Made by a program: the position numbers and the translations under genes. Below are positions 1 through 12,453 of a stretch of DNA of 64,000 nucleotides, in pieces. Location: NCBI GenBank assembly GCA_025331445.1, contig JAIWNE010000118.1, forward strand, positions 40,025 through 104,024, written 5' to 3'. The stretch comes from Blakeslea trispora (Eukaryota; Mucoromycota; Mucoromycetes; Mucorales; Choanephoraceae). The stretch's first letter is position 1. The number at the start of each line of letters is the position of its first letter. Under the pieces are notes generated by a model. The model saw only the letters and a list, made by a program, of their open reading frames with translations. It made no database searches and was not told the DNA's origin.

Positions 1-685
1 CATTTTTATGACGCAAGACAGTTTCGATTGAGACGTCTATGTGCAATAGAAAGAGAAGCTATAATGATCAAATTAACGCTGGTTTTCCTGTATCTACAAT
101 TTACCCATATTTTTTTGTCCGCAAGCTATGAGTGCTAAACATGCATTGAACTCATTCCATGTAACATACTTCATTTCAGGAGCAACGATTAAGCTTATGA
201 TCTATTGGGTACATTAATCGCCTCTCAGTCTAGTAATAAAACCAGTCAATAGCTTACCTTCTCCTGTACTTGATTTGATAAACTAGCTAGGCTAATAACA
301 GCTAATAACTTTTCTAAGCTGACATTTTCTTGACGCGGACTACACTGAGCATAGATATTGATATATGCATCAGGAATATCAACTCCTACTAGAAGGGGTT
401 TGAATAAGAATGAGAAAGCCTATTTACAAACATAAACATACATAATACATTAGATGCATTGAGCTCAGAATTTTCTTCATAGAGATCTTTCTGTGTCAAT
501 ATATCAGCGCCAGTATTGTAACCATCGAGGTTAGTAAAAAGTGTATTGTCCTTATTAGAAGTCTTCCATGGATCATCAGCGAATAATTCAGGCGAAGAAT
601 TCGACATTGAACTGGCATTTTCAATTGGTTTAAAGGGATTCTTATAACTCAATTCAGAATATCCATTAGAATCATAGCTCTGCAT
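1..685 (-). CDS. MVP1: Sorting nexin Mvp1/SNX8-like, N-terminal part (runs off left edge)
   Basis: Inferred exons, 5' to 3' on the minus strand: 685-442, 388-258, 201-105 and 36-1 (open at the window edge). The first exon is Ser/Asn-rich (SYKNPFKPIENASS, ELFADDPWK). The following exons read NVLLGVDIPDAYINIY, then KIISLIVAPEMKYVTWNEF, then NACLALIACGQKNMDVSIE. That order matches the EH-like N-terminal region found ahead of the PX and BAR domains in Mvp1/SNX8, which act in retrograde sorting from endosomes. The PX domain would lie outside the window. The ATG at 685 (MQSYDSNGY) is preferred: the open frame extends to a GTG at 805, but that extra stretch has no ATG. Junction phases all agree. The assignment rests on remembered family sequence, not an alignment. 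Confidence 0.72.
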
Positions 686-1385
686 ACTGAAAAGGCTTTG
701 AAAAGAGAATTGAAGAAAGAAAAAAGAAGAAAAGGAAATGACCCGAAAGATATTCTCATGACAATTCATACCCCGCACAATGCATATGGAAAGAATTCTC
801 AACACTACTCCTATAATTATGACAATTCGGTGATAAAATCTTTGATGTCTTTGGACAGAGTTGATTGAAAATGAATGCTTTGATTATATGCAATAGAACT
901 TTTTATTGTGAAATGCAGTGGCAAGGCACGCTGATCAAGGCCAAGTTGTTTACTGATAGACACATTCATCTGTGAGTATGGTTTGATACTTTGGTAAGTA
1001 GGGCGAGATTGAGCAAGATGCTTTCATGTAATTACTTGAACAAGTGATATTTACTGCCAAGAGCAAGAAAGGCTTTATTGTATAATCTCTTTGTTTACAA
1101 TTCTAGCTATTGGATAAAAGCTTAGCATAGCACGCTATGCTTTTATCGGCTTTTTGATATATCTATTTGTTATGCCATTGATGTGACACAGGCTGGGAAT
1201 CATAACGCGGTCGCGTCAATGTCTTAGTCCGGCCCGATTCTTAAGCAAATTTTTTTCAAGATACGTGTTTTATACCTTTTCTTTTTTCCTCTTACCACCA
1301 CTCTTCCTTTCATAAAGTAAGTCGTTTGTTTGCAAAAGCTAGGTTTGTCTGTCAAACTAAGAGATTTTATTTTTAGTTTTAAATC
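686..1385. other. Divergent intergenic region between MVP1 and PCNA
   Basis: About 700 bp that must hold the promoters of both flanking genes. The only clear motif is the MCB-like pair at 1205-1216. No RNA gene or convincing ORF is seen; the open frame at 1224-1517 (minus) lies partly over PCNA exon 1 and is a shadow. Confidence 0.6.
1205..1216 (+). promoter_or_regulatory. MCB/MBF-like element upstream of PCNA
   Basis: The sequence ACGCGGTCGCGT holds ACGCGG on the plus strand followed directly by ACGCGA on the minus strand. It lies about 170 bp before the PCNA start codon. ACGCGT-type MluI cell-cycle boxes bind MBF in ascomycetes and drive S-phase genes, PCNA among them. The motif is seen; its function here is inferred. 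Confidence 0.5.
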
Positions 1386-2290
1386 ATGCTCGAAGCCCGT
1401 CTCCAGCAAGCCAAGCTTCTCAAGTCTCTTCTTGAAGCCATCAAAGAACTTGTCACTGAGTGTAACTTTGAATGTAATGACTCTGGTATTGCTCTTCAAG
1501 CTATGGACAACTCTCATGTTGCTTTGGTGGCCATGTTGTTGCGCTCTGATGGCTTCGATCCTTATCGTTGCGACCGTAACTTACCATTAGGTATCAATTT
1601 GACAAACTTGGGTAAAATTTTGAAGTGTGCCCGTAATGATGATATCCTCACAATCAAGGCTGATGATGATGGCGATGCATTGACTATGATCTTTGAAAGC
1701 AAAGGTAAGTTTAATTTGCCAACAATTCATACCAGTTTGTTTAATCTAATTGTTTTTGCACGTTTGATTTATAGACAGTGACAAAATCAGTGAATACGAT
1801 CTTAAATTAATGGATATTGACAGTGAGCACTTGGGTATTCCTGAAACAGCATATGAAGCTGTTATCACAATGTCTTCTGCTCGTTTCCAAGAAATCTGTC
1901 GTGACTTGTCAGGTCTTAGTGATTCAGGTGAGTTATATGCTTTATTTTGGTAGAGCGAAAATTGACGAACAGTATTTGATAGTCGCCATTGAATGTACAA
2001 AGGAAGGTGTCAAATTCTCTAGTGATGGTGAAATCGGTAAGGGTGCTGTTACCTTGAAGGCTAGCAGTAGTGTTGATGACGATGATGATGCCACTGTGAT
2101 TGAGCTTCAACAAGCCGTCTCTATGACATTCTCCATCAAATATCTTGTCAACTTCACAAAGGCTACTCCTCTTTCATCTCGTGTCAGCTTGAATATGTCT
2201 GCAGATGTTCCCCTTTTGGTCGATTACAAGCTTGATAACCTTGGTTATGTCAGATATTACTTAGCTCCTAAGATTGGCGATGAAGCTTAA
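1386..2290 (+). CDS. PCNA: Proliferating cell nuclear antigen (sliding clamp)
   Basis: Three exons, 1386-1704, 1775-1927 and 1983-2290, give 259 aa, the usual length of eukaryotic PCNA. PCNA forms the homotrimeric ring that tethers DNA polymerase delta and many repair factors in the nucleus. The N-terminus reads [20 protein letters not shown]. Other family landmarks are [40 protein letters not shown] near the interdomain connector, [18 protein letters not shown], and the C-terminal [11 protein letters not shown]. Introns are 70 and 55 nt with GTAAGT and GTGAGT donors, and both junctions keep phase. An MCB-like site lies upstream. Confidence 0.98.
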
Positions 2291-3722
2291 ATATATATTT
2301 TTTTTCCTATCAATCCTTTTGCATTTTGAATTTATGTTGCGTTATAATACTTGATCTTTTTAGTCTCTTATATTGTTATTAGCTATGAATGTCTTTTATC
2401 TAATCATTCTCATGTTGCTCAGTGCCTTTTGGGATAGCAATGTTTATTTAAAACATGTAACTAAAACCGTGTAAGATATACCATGAAATCCAAGCTGATA
2501 GTAACTTTCAAAGCATGAGTAAAATGCCAAGCAAAAGCTATAGAAACAAATTTAAATAGCCTTATTATGTGCTTCATAATACAATACTTTGTGTTTTTCT
2601 CAAAGCGAACTAACAATTTAGAAAATAGTGTATCGTGAATTCAGATTCATTTTGCTGCTATTTGTGCTTAGAGTATCTCATTCAAGGTGATCTTAAATTA
2701 TAGGTGCAAATGGTCATTCATTTGAATATCGAAGGCCTCAAATCAGATTCTCGATCAAAAGACTTGTCCTGGGATGACAACACTCTGTCTTCTATAGCTG
2801 AGACAGCAAAGCTGCTGACTTGAGCTGTTGCTCTTTTTTTAAGTAGCAAAGTTATTCTTTCGGATTTTTGCTTTTAGTTTACATCTTATTTTGCTATCTC
2901 TAGGTTATCTTCTTACAATACCAACTCGACAATAGTGTCTTAACTGTATACAGAAGAAAAATCTTTAATTCAAATGTTTGATATTCTTGAGCTCACCAAC
3001 TCTTCATGATGACTTTTTTTTTCTACTTCAGCGGGCAAAGACAGCTCTGAGAAACTACATGATCTCCTCTTAAGAACATTAACTAAGCATAAAATAGATG
3101 CAAAACGCCTATACTTTCAGCATTAAAAGCATCGGCGCATACCATATTTTTTTCTGGGGTAAATTGATACCTTTGTATTCATAGATCCATTTAATTCATA
3201 ATCCAATGATCCTCTGATACTTACGGTATTCTAGCATTAGCCACAACAACAAATGAACATGTGATTAAAAGAAATAGCATGAATGCCCTGAAGATGACAT
3301 TATATTTCTTTTTGTTTGCTTTTGTGTTCTCAATTAGACTTGTCTCTAAATATGTTGTAAGAGGCCCTTAAGGTCAATGACAGAGATTAGTTTTCGCTGC
3401 ACTAAAGATAGTAAATCTGGATATGAAAAAATGCTTTGACTATGACAGCTCGCTTTAAAGCATGCTTCGATACCTATCAGTTTAGATAGTCTTTTTGAAA
3501 AGCAGATGACGCTGCAGTCAAGCCCTATATTATGACCAAGATTTCTATGTGCTCACAGGAAGCTTAAGCTAATCAAATTTATTTATCTTTAGCTTAGAGA
3601 ATTACCTGCTTAATTTATCAAACAAATAGATATAAGATTGTTGTTTTATTCATAATACACACGCAGCTATTTATAAAAGCTAAACATAAATATATATACA
3701 GATTGGTATCAATAAATAGTAA
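2291..3722. other. Intergenic, no gene seen
   Basis: About 1.4 kb of AT-rich sequence between the ends of two convergent genes. No ORF of substance, tRNA or clear repeat was found. Confidence 0.6.
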
Positions 3723-4895
3723 TTATAGTAGTAGATAATTTTCATAAGAAGGTAGTTTAGTGGATTCGTAAAGTGGCAATGATTCTTCGTATTCTAAGGA
3801 ACGCAAAAATCTTGGGGAGCTTTCGGTATCTCTATAGTAAACTTTGAGGTCTTGAGAGGCTCTGATACCGTAACCAAGTGTACCAATCTTTAGAGGCAAC
3901 TCCATGTCAACTGAGGAATTGAATATGGGACTTAAAAAGGTGCCCTGACTGCTTTTGACCTTGATGCGAAGCATGAAAGAAACACGGACAATTTTAGAAT
4001 AGTTGATGGAAGGTGTTAGATCAACAGGTAAATCCAAAGATATCTTATGCTCGGCACCTCTGCCTCTTGATGTGTTTACTAGACCATATCGATAGCCTTT
4101 TGTGTTTGGTTTATGCAAGTGTGAAGCGACAGTACGTGTGACTGAAACCGCTTCATTTTGTACTAGTCTTACGGTTTCACACAATTCAAGCAAGATAGAA
4201 TTGACTTCGGCTGGTTGGTCTTGTTTTTTGTGGGAGTATGATGTGACAATAGTGATGGGAATGCTGTCACCAGGTACATAATCGAGTGAATGAAGCCTGA
4301 CAGATACATTCAATCCGTTATGACATCCCTCTTCAATAATTGGTTGTTTTCGGAGGCTGGTTTCTATAAATGGCATATAGCTTATTGTTCTTTGTGTCAA
4401 TATGGTAGGTAATGTGAAAGTCGTGCGGATAAGCTTGGCAGATAGATCAAATCTACATTGGTATAGTGCATGTTCCATAGAAGGCGGAAACTGTGTCATT
4501 GGCATCTGAATAGTAAATGGGAACTGATAATGATTTTCTGATAGTAGGCAGTCATCTCTTGTCCTTTGCCACAAAGTTTGTTGCATACCAAAAAACGGAT
4601 TTTTTGTCAGTGGAACAAGAAACTTGACACCATCATGGATAGCGGTAGCATGCTCTGCTCCTCTAAATGTAAGTACCAGTTTATCTGCTGCAACTGGTGT
4701 CTCTTTCATTCTGAGGTGAACGATGCCTATTGATAGTGAGTTTAAGGGGCATATTTAGACCAACACTTTTTGCGTTTTACCTTGAAAAACAGAACCAGGT
4801 CCATATACTGGTTCATCTTGTGTAGCAAAGCCAAATTCAGGAAGAAGTTCGATAGAAAGCTTGATGTTGTTGTCAATAAGGGGGGGTATTGTCAT
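3723..4895 (-). CDS. Arrestin-domain protein (paralogue 1 of a tandem pair)
   Basis: Two exons, 4895-4781 and 4726-3723, give 372 aa; the intron is 54 nt and the junction completes a Gly codon (VFQ-G-IVHLRM). It carries an arrestin-like N-terminal fold (LSIELLPEFGF, YGPGSVFQG, IQMPMTQFPPSM) and an arrestin-C-like half (NVSVRLHSLDYVPGDSIPI, TLGYGIRASQDL). Fungal alpha-arrestins are adaptors that bring Nedd4/Rsp5 ubiquitin ligases to plasma-membrane transporters. No PPxY is present, but the C-terminus has two LPxYE motifs (SLPLYESTKLPSYE), a known PY-motif variant. It has no signal peptide or TM segment. The start is supported by the same exon layout in the paralogue about 1.8 kb upstream. Confidence 0.8.
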
Positions 4896-6735
4896 CAAAT
4901 TGTCAAGAAATAATAAAAAAAGTAATAATTACAGTTAAAGATGTGGAGAAAAGAGAATGAAAATGTCCATCATGTGTGACTAATATAAATACATTTCGAT
5001 AAACAAAACAACAATCCGATTTCACCCAATCATTTGAGTCATGCCATTTCGTTTCTATTGAACTACCAGTAAATGGGTTTGTTTGAAACAAACCTTGTGC
5101 TCGAGAACAGACATATTTTGACTAGTGACTAAACAAATACGCAAACTGATCCATCATTTGTAATATCGCTTTGACTTTGTCTTTTTTATTATTATTATTC
5201 AAAAGAAGGAAAGACAAATGACTGCGGCTATTACTAAGCCGCCGAACAGCTTTTTCATAAAGTCATCGCACTAAACCATTTTGTTCTTGGTTGTATGTAA
5301 CTAGCTGCATAGAAATATGAGAAAGCCGCCACTCTCCTTACTTGAACAATGACAAGATGTTTCTCCGGCCCGATTTAATAATTTCTTTATTTCGCGTTAA
5401 AAATTAAAATAGTTCACAACGAATAGTTTTACATTTTAAGATTAGCATTTGCTGAGCCTTTGTGGTTTGTTTTGGTATAGTGTAATACGAATTGATCACG
5501 ACATTTTGAGATGTGTTCGACAAATCATGCAAGTGTTGGAATTGGTACCAAGCTGGATCGCAATCGATACAAAGTAAGAAGTATGATTTGGAGTATTGTT
5601 GTTTATTAAACCAAGGTTTTTTAACATAGCAACTGATTTCCCGAAAGTCTCATGTGACTGAATAGCATTAAATCTTGTTTGGAAAGTGAATGGCAGAAAG
5701 CATTTTCCTTTGGAATTACAGTCAGATTCATAGTATTTCTTATGTAGTAAAGAATTTTAGAGATGACTGTTTTTTTGAACAAAAAGTTACTTGAAAACAA
5801 GGTACACTAAAAGGCAATGAAAAAGCTATAGAAGAATTCAAATAACATCATATGAAAAACTGATGACATAGGAACAAAAATATGCATTGATGCAATCTGG
5901 CAATCAACGGAGTATCGTCAGACTTACATGACAACTTTTAATGAACTGTCTTTGAGAAATGCGCTATTAATCTCTGTCTACTTTCTTAGTATTTGGTCAC
6001 AAATGAAGACTGATCTGGACTACATAACTAAATTTTCGATAAGGCCGTGTTTCATTTGAATATGAAACATTTCCAAGCAAACAAAGTTTGATATTACTGC
6101 AGCAAGATGATAATTCGAATTGAAAAGGAGTACTGTTGAAACACAAATTGGTTTATTCTGTCAACATGAGCTGTTGCATGAGAGGTAGCACAATTTTATG
6201 TTATCCGATCGCGCCACATTATAATGAACCAAAGTAAAAGGGGGGATGAAGGACTTGAAGGGATTGGGCGCCGCACAAAGTATTCTAAAAGAATGCAAAC
6301 AAAATGGAGAGAGTGTTCTTTTTCAAGTTAAAATGCAGATTCAATGTGTATTTCTCAATTCTATCAATTGGCTGGCTTAAATCGTTGATAAAGCTATGCT
6401 TTGTAATTTTGTCAAGAATACAGAAAAAATCACCTTACTATAAACACTGAAAATATGTGCAACATAAACGTAAAGCATGCTTCTAGAATACTTCGTTGTG
6501 CATTCATATGACGTTTAGTCAAGCATGTGTAAAATTAAGCCAAAACATATCAACACTCTACAATCCCATTCTGGCACATTTGCCAAGACTTTGAATTGCT
6601 TATTTGGTTTTCGTATAACTCCTTTGAAAAGCAAGTTCTAGACTGCTCAAAATAGGAAGCATAGGTCCGTGTAAAAATCTGATTCAAAATTTTATACAGT
6701 ACATAGATAGATGTCACATGATTAATGGGACGAAA
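4896..6735. other. Intergenic between the arrestin paralogues
   Basis: About 1.8 kb of AT-rich sequence holding the promoter of paralogue 1. No third arrestin copy, RNA gene or convincing ORF was seen. Confidence 0.55.
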
Positions 6736-8098
6736 TTAAACTACAGTAATGGAAGATGCAGAAGACGATATTACGGAAGCAGCACCAGCCTGATCTTCTG
6801 CATTTTCTTCATATTCGGGTAATCTGATTGGCTCGTATTTAGGTAATTCATCTTCATGTTCAAAGTGCTGTATAAACTTTGGTACAGGTAACACGTTGCT
6901 TTCACCCCTAAGATTGGTATATGTCTGCAATTCATCTCCTGTACGTATCCCATGTCCCAGAGTACCTATCACAATAGGTGTCTCGAATATAAGCATAGTT
7001 GAGGTGGGCCAAGGTAAAACCATTGCTTCTTTCAACTTCTTGCTGTCTTGCTGACTTACTGCAGAAGACAGAGAAGTACGGGCTCTCTTGACATAAACTT
7101 TGACCCTGAGTTTATAGGAGAAAGACATGATCTTGCCAAAGTCAAATGAAGGCGGAAGGTATGATTCCAACTTTAGTGAAATGGAATGTTGGGTTTCCTC
7201 GTCGTGTATGCTTTCATTTAAATCTAGTGAATATGACTGCGTTCCTACCAATTGAGGTGGGGTTGTCCTTTTACTGTGGTGAAAATGAGATATTTGGTAC
7301 AAGTTTGCTGTTATACTATAATCGAATTTAAATGAAGGAGCAGTCATGGCTGACGAAGATGCTGCTTTTGGATTTGCGATACATATAGTTGCATTTATAG
7401 CGTCACCTGATATATATTCAACCGAGTTAAGCTTGATTCTTACAGAAGGAATTGTCATCCATCTGCTCTTATGCTGCTTTCGGTTTTTTATGCCATCTAA
7501 ATAAATTGGTGATTTGAGATGTTTGGTTTCCAATAAAGGAATGTAATTTATGTTTGCTGAGGTTATTACAGATGATTCGCTGCAAGAGTCCAAAAGGTCG
7601 AGGCAAGCACATAGTTTATAGGTACACTTGTAAAGATTGTGAATCATGGAAGGTGGAAACTGAATCAATGGCATCTGAATAATGAACTTGAATTTATATG
7701 TCTTTCCAGTCTGTAGTATGCTATCTCCCTCGTTGCGTTTCCATAACGTGGAGCTGATGCCAAAGAGTTGATTGCTTTGAGAGTGCATTAAGTCAGGTCC
7801 TACATCATACGCAAGTAGAGACTCTCCACCTGTAAAGATCAATCGAAGGCTAGCTGCTTTGGAAATATTTTCTTTGCAGCTAACTTTCACGTAGCCTGCT
7901 CCATTGATTGACAATTTAAGGCATTTTCCTTTTTTTGGACCTATTTCCCAGTTTACCTTGGAAAACTGTTCCTGGCCCAAAGAATTTTTTGTTGCCAATC
8001 GACCATCCAAACTCGGGCAGAATGTTAATTGAAAGTGCAGCAATTGACGCACTCTGAGAGTTTCTTTTACTGCGACTATTTAAGAGTGTATCAATCAT
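6736..8098 (-). CDS. Arrestin-domain protein (paralogue 2 of a tandem pair)
   Basis: Two exons, 8098-7957 and 7895-6736, give 433 aa. The 61-nt intron is open in one frame, so a naive start at 8052 reads straight through it. The correct exon 1 frame (ALSINILPEFGWSIG, FFGPGTVFQG) matches exon 1 of the neighbour, and both introns sit at the same Gly codon. Shared landmarks are FGISSTLWKR, IQMPLIQFPPSM, YIPLLETKHLKSPI and TLGHGIRTGDELQTY. The C-terminus again has two LPxYE motifs (ELPKYEPIRLPEYEE) followed by a Ser-rich tail. It is probably an adaptor for ubiquitin-dependent endocytosis. The pair arose by tandem duplication and has since diverged. Confidence 0.78.
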
Positions 8099-8736
8099 AA
8101 CTGGCGAGAATGGAGAAGAAAAAGAGAGACAAAATAAATTAAATTGAGCGGCACTTTTGTCAAAGGTTTTACAAGATTGAAGTCACTTGAATCAACTCCA
8201 ATTGGCATATTATTCTAAATCAAATGAAATACAATTATACACAGTACACAGTTAGACAGAAGAATAAACATGACAATTTATACAGATATTCTCTCTTGTC
8301 TCAATTGCTCTCAGAAACAGAAGCCTTCGATTTATAGCATCTTTATTGTTGTTATTTTGGTTTCTTTGTTCTCTATCCCGACAATTATGTCTATAGGTGA
8401 ATGTATCTTTATGTGAGTTTTTTATGCGAACAAGATGGTTTGCAAAGAACTCTGCTATCAACAGATCTTTTTAAAACGAAATACTAATACATGTTGTTTT
8501 GCTTATTTTAGAATCAAGATTATCATTCTATAAAAGAATTCGTGTAACTGATGACTTGTATAATTCTACACCAGTCAAGAGGTGTTATTGTTTTCCCCAC
8601 ACACGCGATTGCAAATGCTAATTTTTGCATATTTACTTTCCTTTCTGAGTGTCAGTACTTGTTCCATAGATAATGATGGAGTCGCGCTATTACCAAGCAG
8701 CTATTTATTATTGATCTCTTATTTTAATCTCTAACA
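8099..8736. other. Intergenic, no gene seen
   Basis: About 640 bp. A 69-codon minus-strand frame at 8252-8461 is Asn/Arg-rich and resembles nothing known. No RNA gene seen. Confidence 0.5.
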
Positions 8737-10494
8737 TTACAATTCTTTTTCTGATAATTCTAGATGACCTTTGATGGCTCCACCAACGCTGACACGATCA
8801 ATTAAGAAAGTATCATGTCCAAACATAGCATCTAGCTCATAATAGGTGACACGATTGTTACCTGCTGCACGAAGACATTCTGCAATTTCTTTCTGTTGCC
8901 ACACAGGGAAGAGAATGTCTGATTGTACACCTAGCACCAAAGTGGGCATGCTGATTCCGTTCATACCTTCAACTAAGTCTTGAGTTGCTGGGTCGGAAGA
9001 CAAAGTAGTCAATCGCTGTTTGCGACTACTGTCTTTGGTTTCGGCCTGAGCTTTATCTTCCTTCCCTTCTAAAGCAGAAGGAAATCCGGATATAGATCTG
9101 CAGGCTTCAGCCATGATACGTGAATCAGTTTCTGTCAAAGAATCTGCTTCTTGGTGTTGCTTCAAGAGTTGTTGGATTTTAGGCGAGTTTCGCTCACGCT
9201 GTTGTGATAATTTTTCAATTTGCGAGCGAGACATATCAAACATGTCCATTGCTTTTGATATATACAATAGAGAATTAGGGTCGTATTGGAGGCAGAATCT
9301 TTCTCCCTGATGGTCTAAATATGTCTCAATTAAGAAGTCAGGACAAAGAGCAGGCGACTGATTTTCGTTTGCTCTCTTGCGTCCGAATCGTAGCTCCCAT
9401 TCAGGGCCTGAGCGATAACTGATTGTAGCAATTTCTCTAGCAAGCTAAGGTATTGTCTCAGAATATATGGCTGGCTCTTTAGACAACAACATTACCTTCA
9501 TGCCTACATGAGGAGGTATACCTTTATAATAGAAGCCTTTGTTCCAGTTGGGATCAGCCATGAGCACTTGTCGTTGAGTGTGACGCAATGCTATGGAATA
9601 GGGATGAGATCTTGAACAAGCTGAAATTGAAATAAGTCTTTTCACACGATCAGGAAAGAGTTTGGCAGCTGCAATAGACTAGTTCATTTTCTTTTTGTGT
9701 GAGCTACTCCTTTTCTTTTTTTCTTTCTAAATTCTTTATGCTCACCTGCATTCCACCCATACTGCTTCCAACACTTGCATGAAGCTTTTCAATACCAAGG
9801 TAATCAAGTAGTTTAAATTGTGCACGGATCATATCAAAAATAGTTATAATTGGGAATCGAGTTGCATAGCGCTCCCCATCCGCAGGATCAATAGAACTAG
9901 GACCTGTAGACCCATAACATCCCCCAATGACATTTGTACATATAACGAAAAACTTGTTTGTATCAATGTGTGATCCTGGACCAATAAAGTCTTCCCACCA
10001 ACCAGGCTTTGTGTTTTTTTCGTGCGATTTGGCGTGCGAAGAGGCAGATAGACCTGTGTGGATTAGAATAGCGTTGTCCTTCTTTTCATTCAGCTTTCCC
10101 CATGTTTCGTATGCAATGTCAAACTTGGGTAAAATCCCACCATGATCAAGTAAAAAAGGCAAATTGTATTCAAACTTTTCGTATCCAGTAACGACTTTAT
10201 CATAACTTGGTTCTGGTCCACTATCTAATTCGAGTGTTCGGGTATTCATCTTGTCAATGCAAGGGAAAGATAAAGGTGGGTTCGAAGAGGAAGAGGTTTC
10301 GTTAGCATTACAGACCGCGTTGCTTGCCTGTCTCTGATGATGTAAGGCGGCTATTTAAAAAAAAGATTTAGCACACTATGCATAACTTGTAGCATGAATC
10401 TACCTCTTTGAAGAAAAGGAGCTGCAGAGCGAACCAAAACGCTCTTTGTAGAATTAAAGTATACTGCCCTGGTAAGTGACAGAGTTCTATGCAT
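8737..10494 (-). CDS. cys2: Mitochondrial serine O-acetyltransferase of the homoserine-acetyltransferase fold (Cys2/CysA type)
   Basis: Four exons, 10494-10404, 10350-9746, 9678-9496 and 9444-8737, give 528 aa. It should transfer acetyl from acetyl-CoA to L-serine, the first step of cysteine synthesis. The first exon ([26 protein letters not shown]) is basic and hydroxylated like a mitochondrial presequence. An alpha/beta-hydrolase fold follows, with [36 protein letters not shown], nucleophile Ser about 227 in GSSMGGMQ, Asp about 469 in GVQSDILFP and His about 503 in FGHDTFL. The pre-domain [10 protein letters not shown] and SASSHA segments resemble fungal Cys2/CysA more than Met2 homoserine acetyltransferase. 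Met2 remains the alternative. Introns are 53, 67 and 51 nt, all in phase. Confidence 0.85.
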
Positions 10495-12453
10495 AATAGT
10501 GTAATTTTAAGTTAAGAAAGAAAGCCAAAAAAAAAAAATAGATTCATCTTTAAAGAAAAAAAAACATCGGAGAAAATGACGCCATTTTAAAGTCGATCTT
10601 ATTGGATTACACTGGTAGATAATGCTAAACAGCGCACTGACTTGATTACAAATCTGAATACCCAGACCTGAAGTCGTTTTTTGTAATTGCGCGAACTGAT
10701 AGAGCCATTGGTCTAGTAGACATCAAGATGGTTATATATACATTGGCATGAAACAAACGACAGACATATGAAAACAGTTAAAGATTGCTTTACAAATGTT
10801 TAAGTGGGAATAAATACTCTAGACGTTGGATATTTGTAAGGGTAGATGAGAATATCAAATCCACTTTGCAAGAATTATGTAAACCTCCATATCATGCCAG
10901 TCAACAATTAATTTTTCTATACAAGTTGTTGGTCTCTTGTCAGTATAAGTACCATGAAATTGAAACAACCAAATGACACCTGTACTTTTTGATTAGATCA
11001 CATTACTATACAACTAATACTAGCTGTTTAGAAATCGGTCAAATATTTGACGCATTAAATTGTTTTCAATATGTAGATCCAATGTACAACAATCATACTT
11101 TTATCCATTGCTGTGTATTCTATGCAGCTTGGCGCTAAACTTGAATTTTACGAGTACTTGATGAACAGACATGCTAGCATAAATCAATAAGGATTTGTCC
11201 TTTCCTATCATTGGACTTTACATGTAACCAAACACTCACTTGTATTGTACAGATAAAGCGGCTTTCCGGGAAAGCAGATTTCAAAGCAACCAATTGTGAT
11301 AGAAAGCATGGCTGCAATGTATTCAATGAATCAATAACAAAAAACGTCAACCAGGTCGAAGAAAAATTGTTTTGTTTAACTATATGCTTTATAACAACAT
11401 GTCGATTGCTTGTAGCAACTGATTATATCAACTTACCTCCTGAGTATACTAGGTGTTGCGATTACTAATCTGACCTCTGAATTTGTTGTTTTTGAGATGG
11501 TAACTGTATACAACAATGACAAAACTTGATAGAAAGGTAACAGGTCTTTAGTATATAATACTTGTCATTAGCCGCATTTTGTTCTTATTCTTTATTAATT
11601 AGTTGTTGATGACAAACAGCTTTCAACACTAGTAAGTCAATTGACAAGAAATGGATTACAGATCTCTAGTGTAAGACAACATTACTTTAGCAAAAGAATA
11701 AGATAGATCATCATAACTTTTATTTCCAAATCAGAGAGATGCTTGATGTACTGTTAAAGCAGACACTCAATTATGATTTAAATCAAATCTTTTGCTTTTA
11801 GTTTGATAGAAGCTCTTTTCATTCATATTTGTTTCTTTATGCATTAAAGCAGATTTTTTTTTAGCTCTGTGCTTTGTGTCAAATATCATTCTTGCGATAG
11901 GGTGAGAACTTGAGTATGTGAGCTTTCTTAGTACCTAACTATTTCCTTTTGTTATCGAATTTAAGCCTGCTTTCAAATTTAGCATCTACTATGTTTGACA
12001 AGTTGCTTCTATCTCTTATTGTATACTAATCATATACAAATCTTTCTTTGACTTTTCATTTCATAATGTTAGAATATTTCCTAACAAACCATATACACAA
12101 TGGCTGCTAAAGCGAGATTTGAAAGTCCAATCTAACTTCTTAGAATCCCATATGACGTTCTTGAAATTCTAGCTATATAATAAGAAATAACTTTTTTGAT
12201 TTTTATCTGACTCTCATATGCTTGAGTTGTTCTGCACAGTTTTATGCGTTAATAGGTATATTGTACTGTTATAACTTTTCATTGTAAATTTGTACTTTAT
12301 CATCTCTCAAGATTTACTACTTAGACAACGTAATAATTATTACTTGCACCCTTGCTTTGTTAAATCTCTTTCATTAGTTAGTACAAAAAATCAGCCTGTG
12401 TTCTGCAAAAGATAAATCGACATGTAACATCTTGATCCTCTGAGAAAAAATAG
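10495..12453. other. Intergenic, no gene seen
   Basis: About 2 kb of AT-rich sequence. Short open frames at 10785-10976 and 11211-11468 show no family motif, start context or splice partner. Confidence 0.55.
12445..12450 (-). terminator. RNA polymerase III T-run terminator of tRNA-Leu
   Basis: Six T residues on the minus strand start 4 nt after the tRNA 3' end, as expected for Pol III termination. Confidence 0.7.

Noticed and set aside
4903..5091. 62-codon minus-strand frame upstream of arrestin paralogue 1
   Set aside because: Out of phase with the arrestin first exon and without any recognisable motif.
8052..8054. Start codon at 8052 for arrestin paralogue 2
   Set aside because: That frame reads through an intron and gives a first segment unlike any arrestin; the frame from 8098 matches the paralogue's first exon.
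10785..11468. Short plus-strand frames in the 10.5-12.4 kb gap
   Set aside because: No conserved motif, no consistent splice signals and no neighbouring exons.
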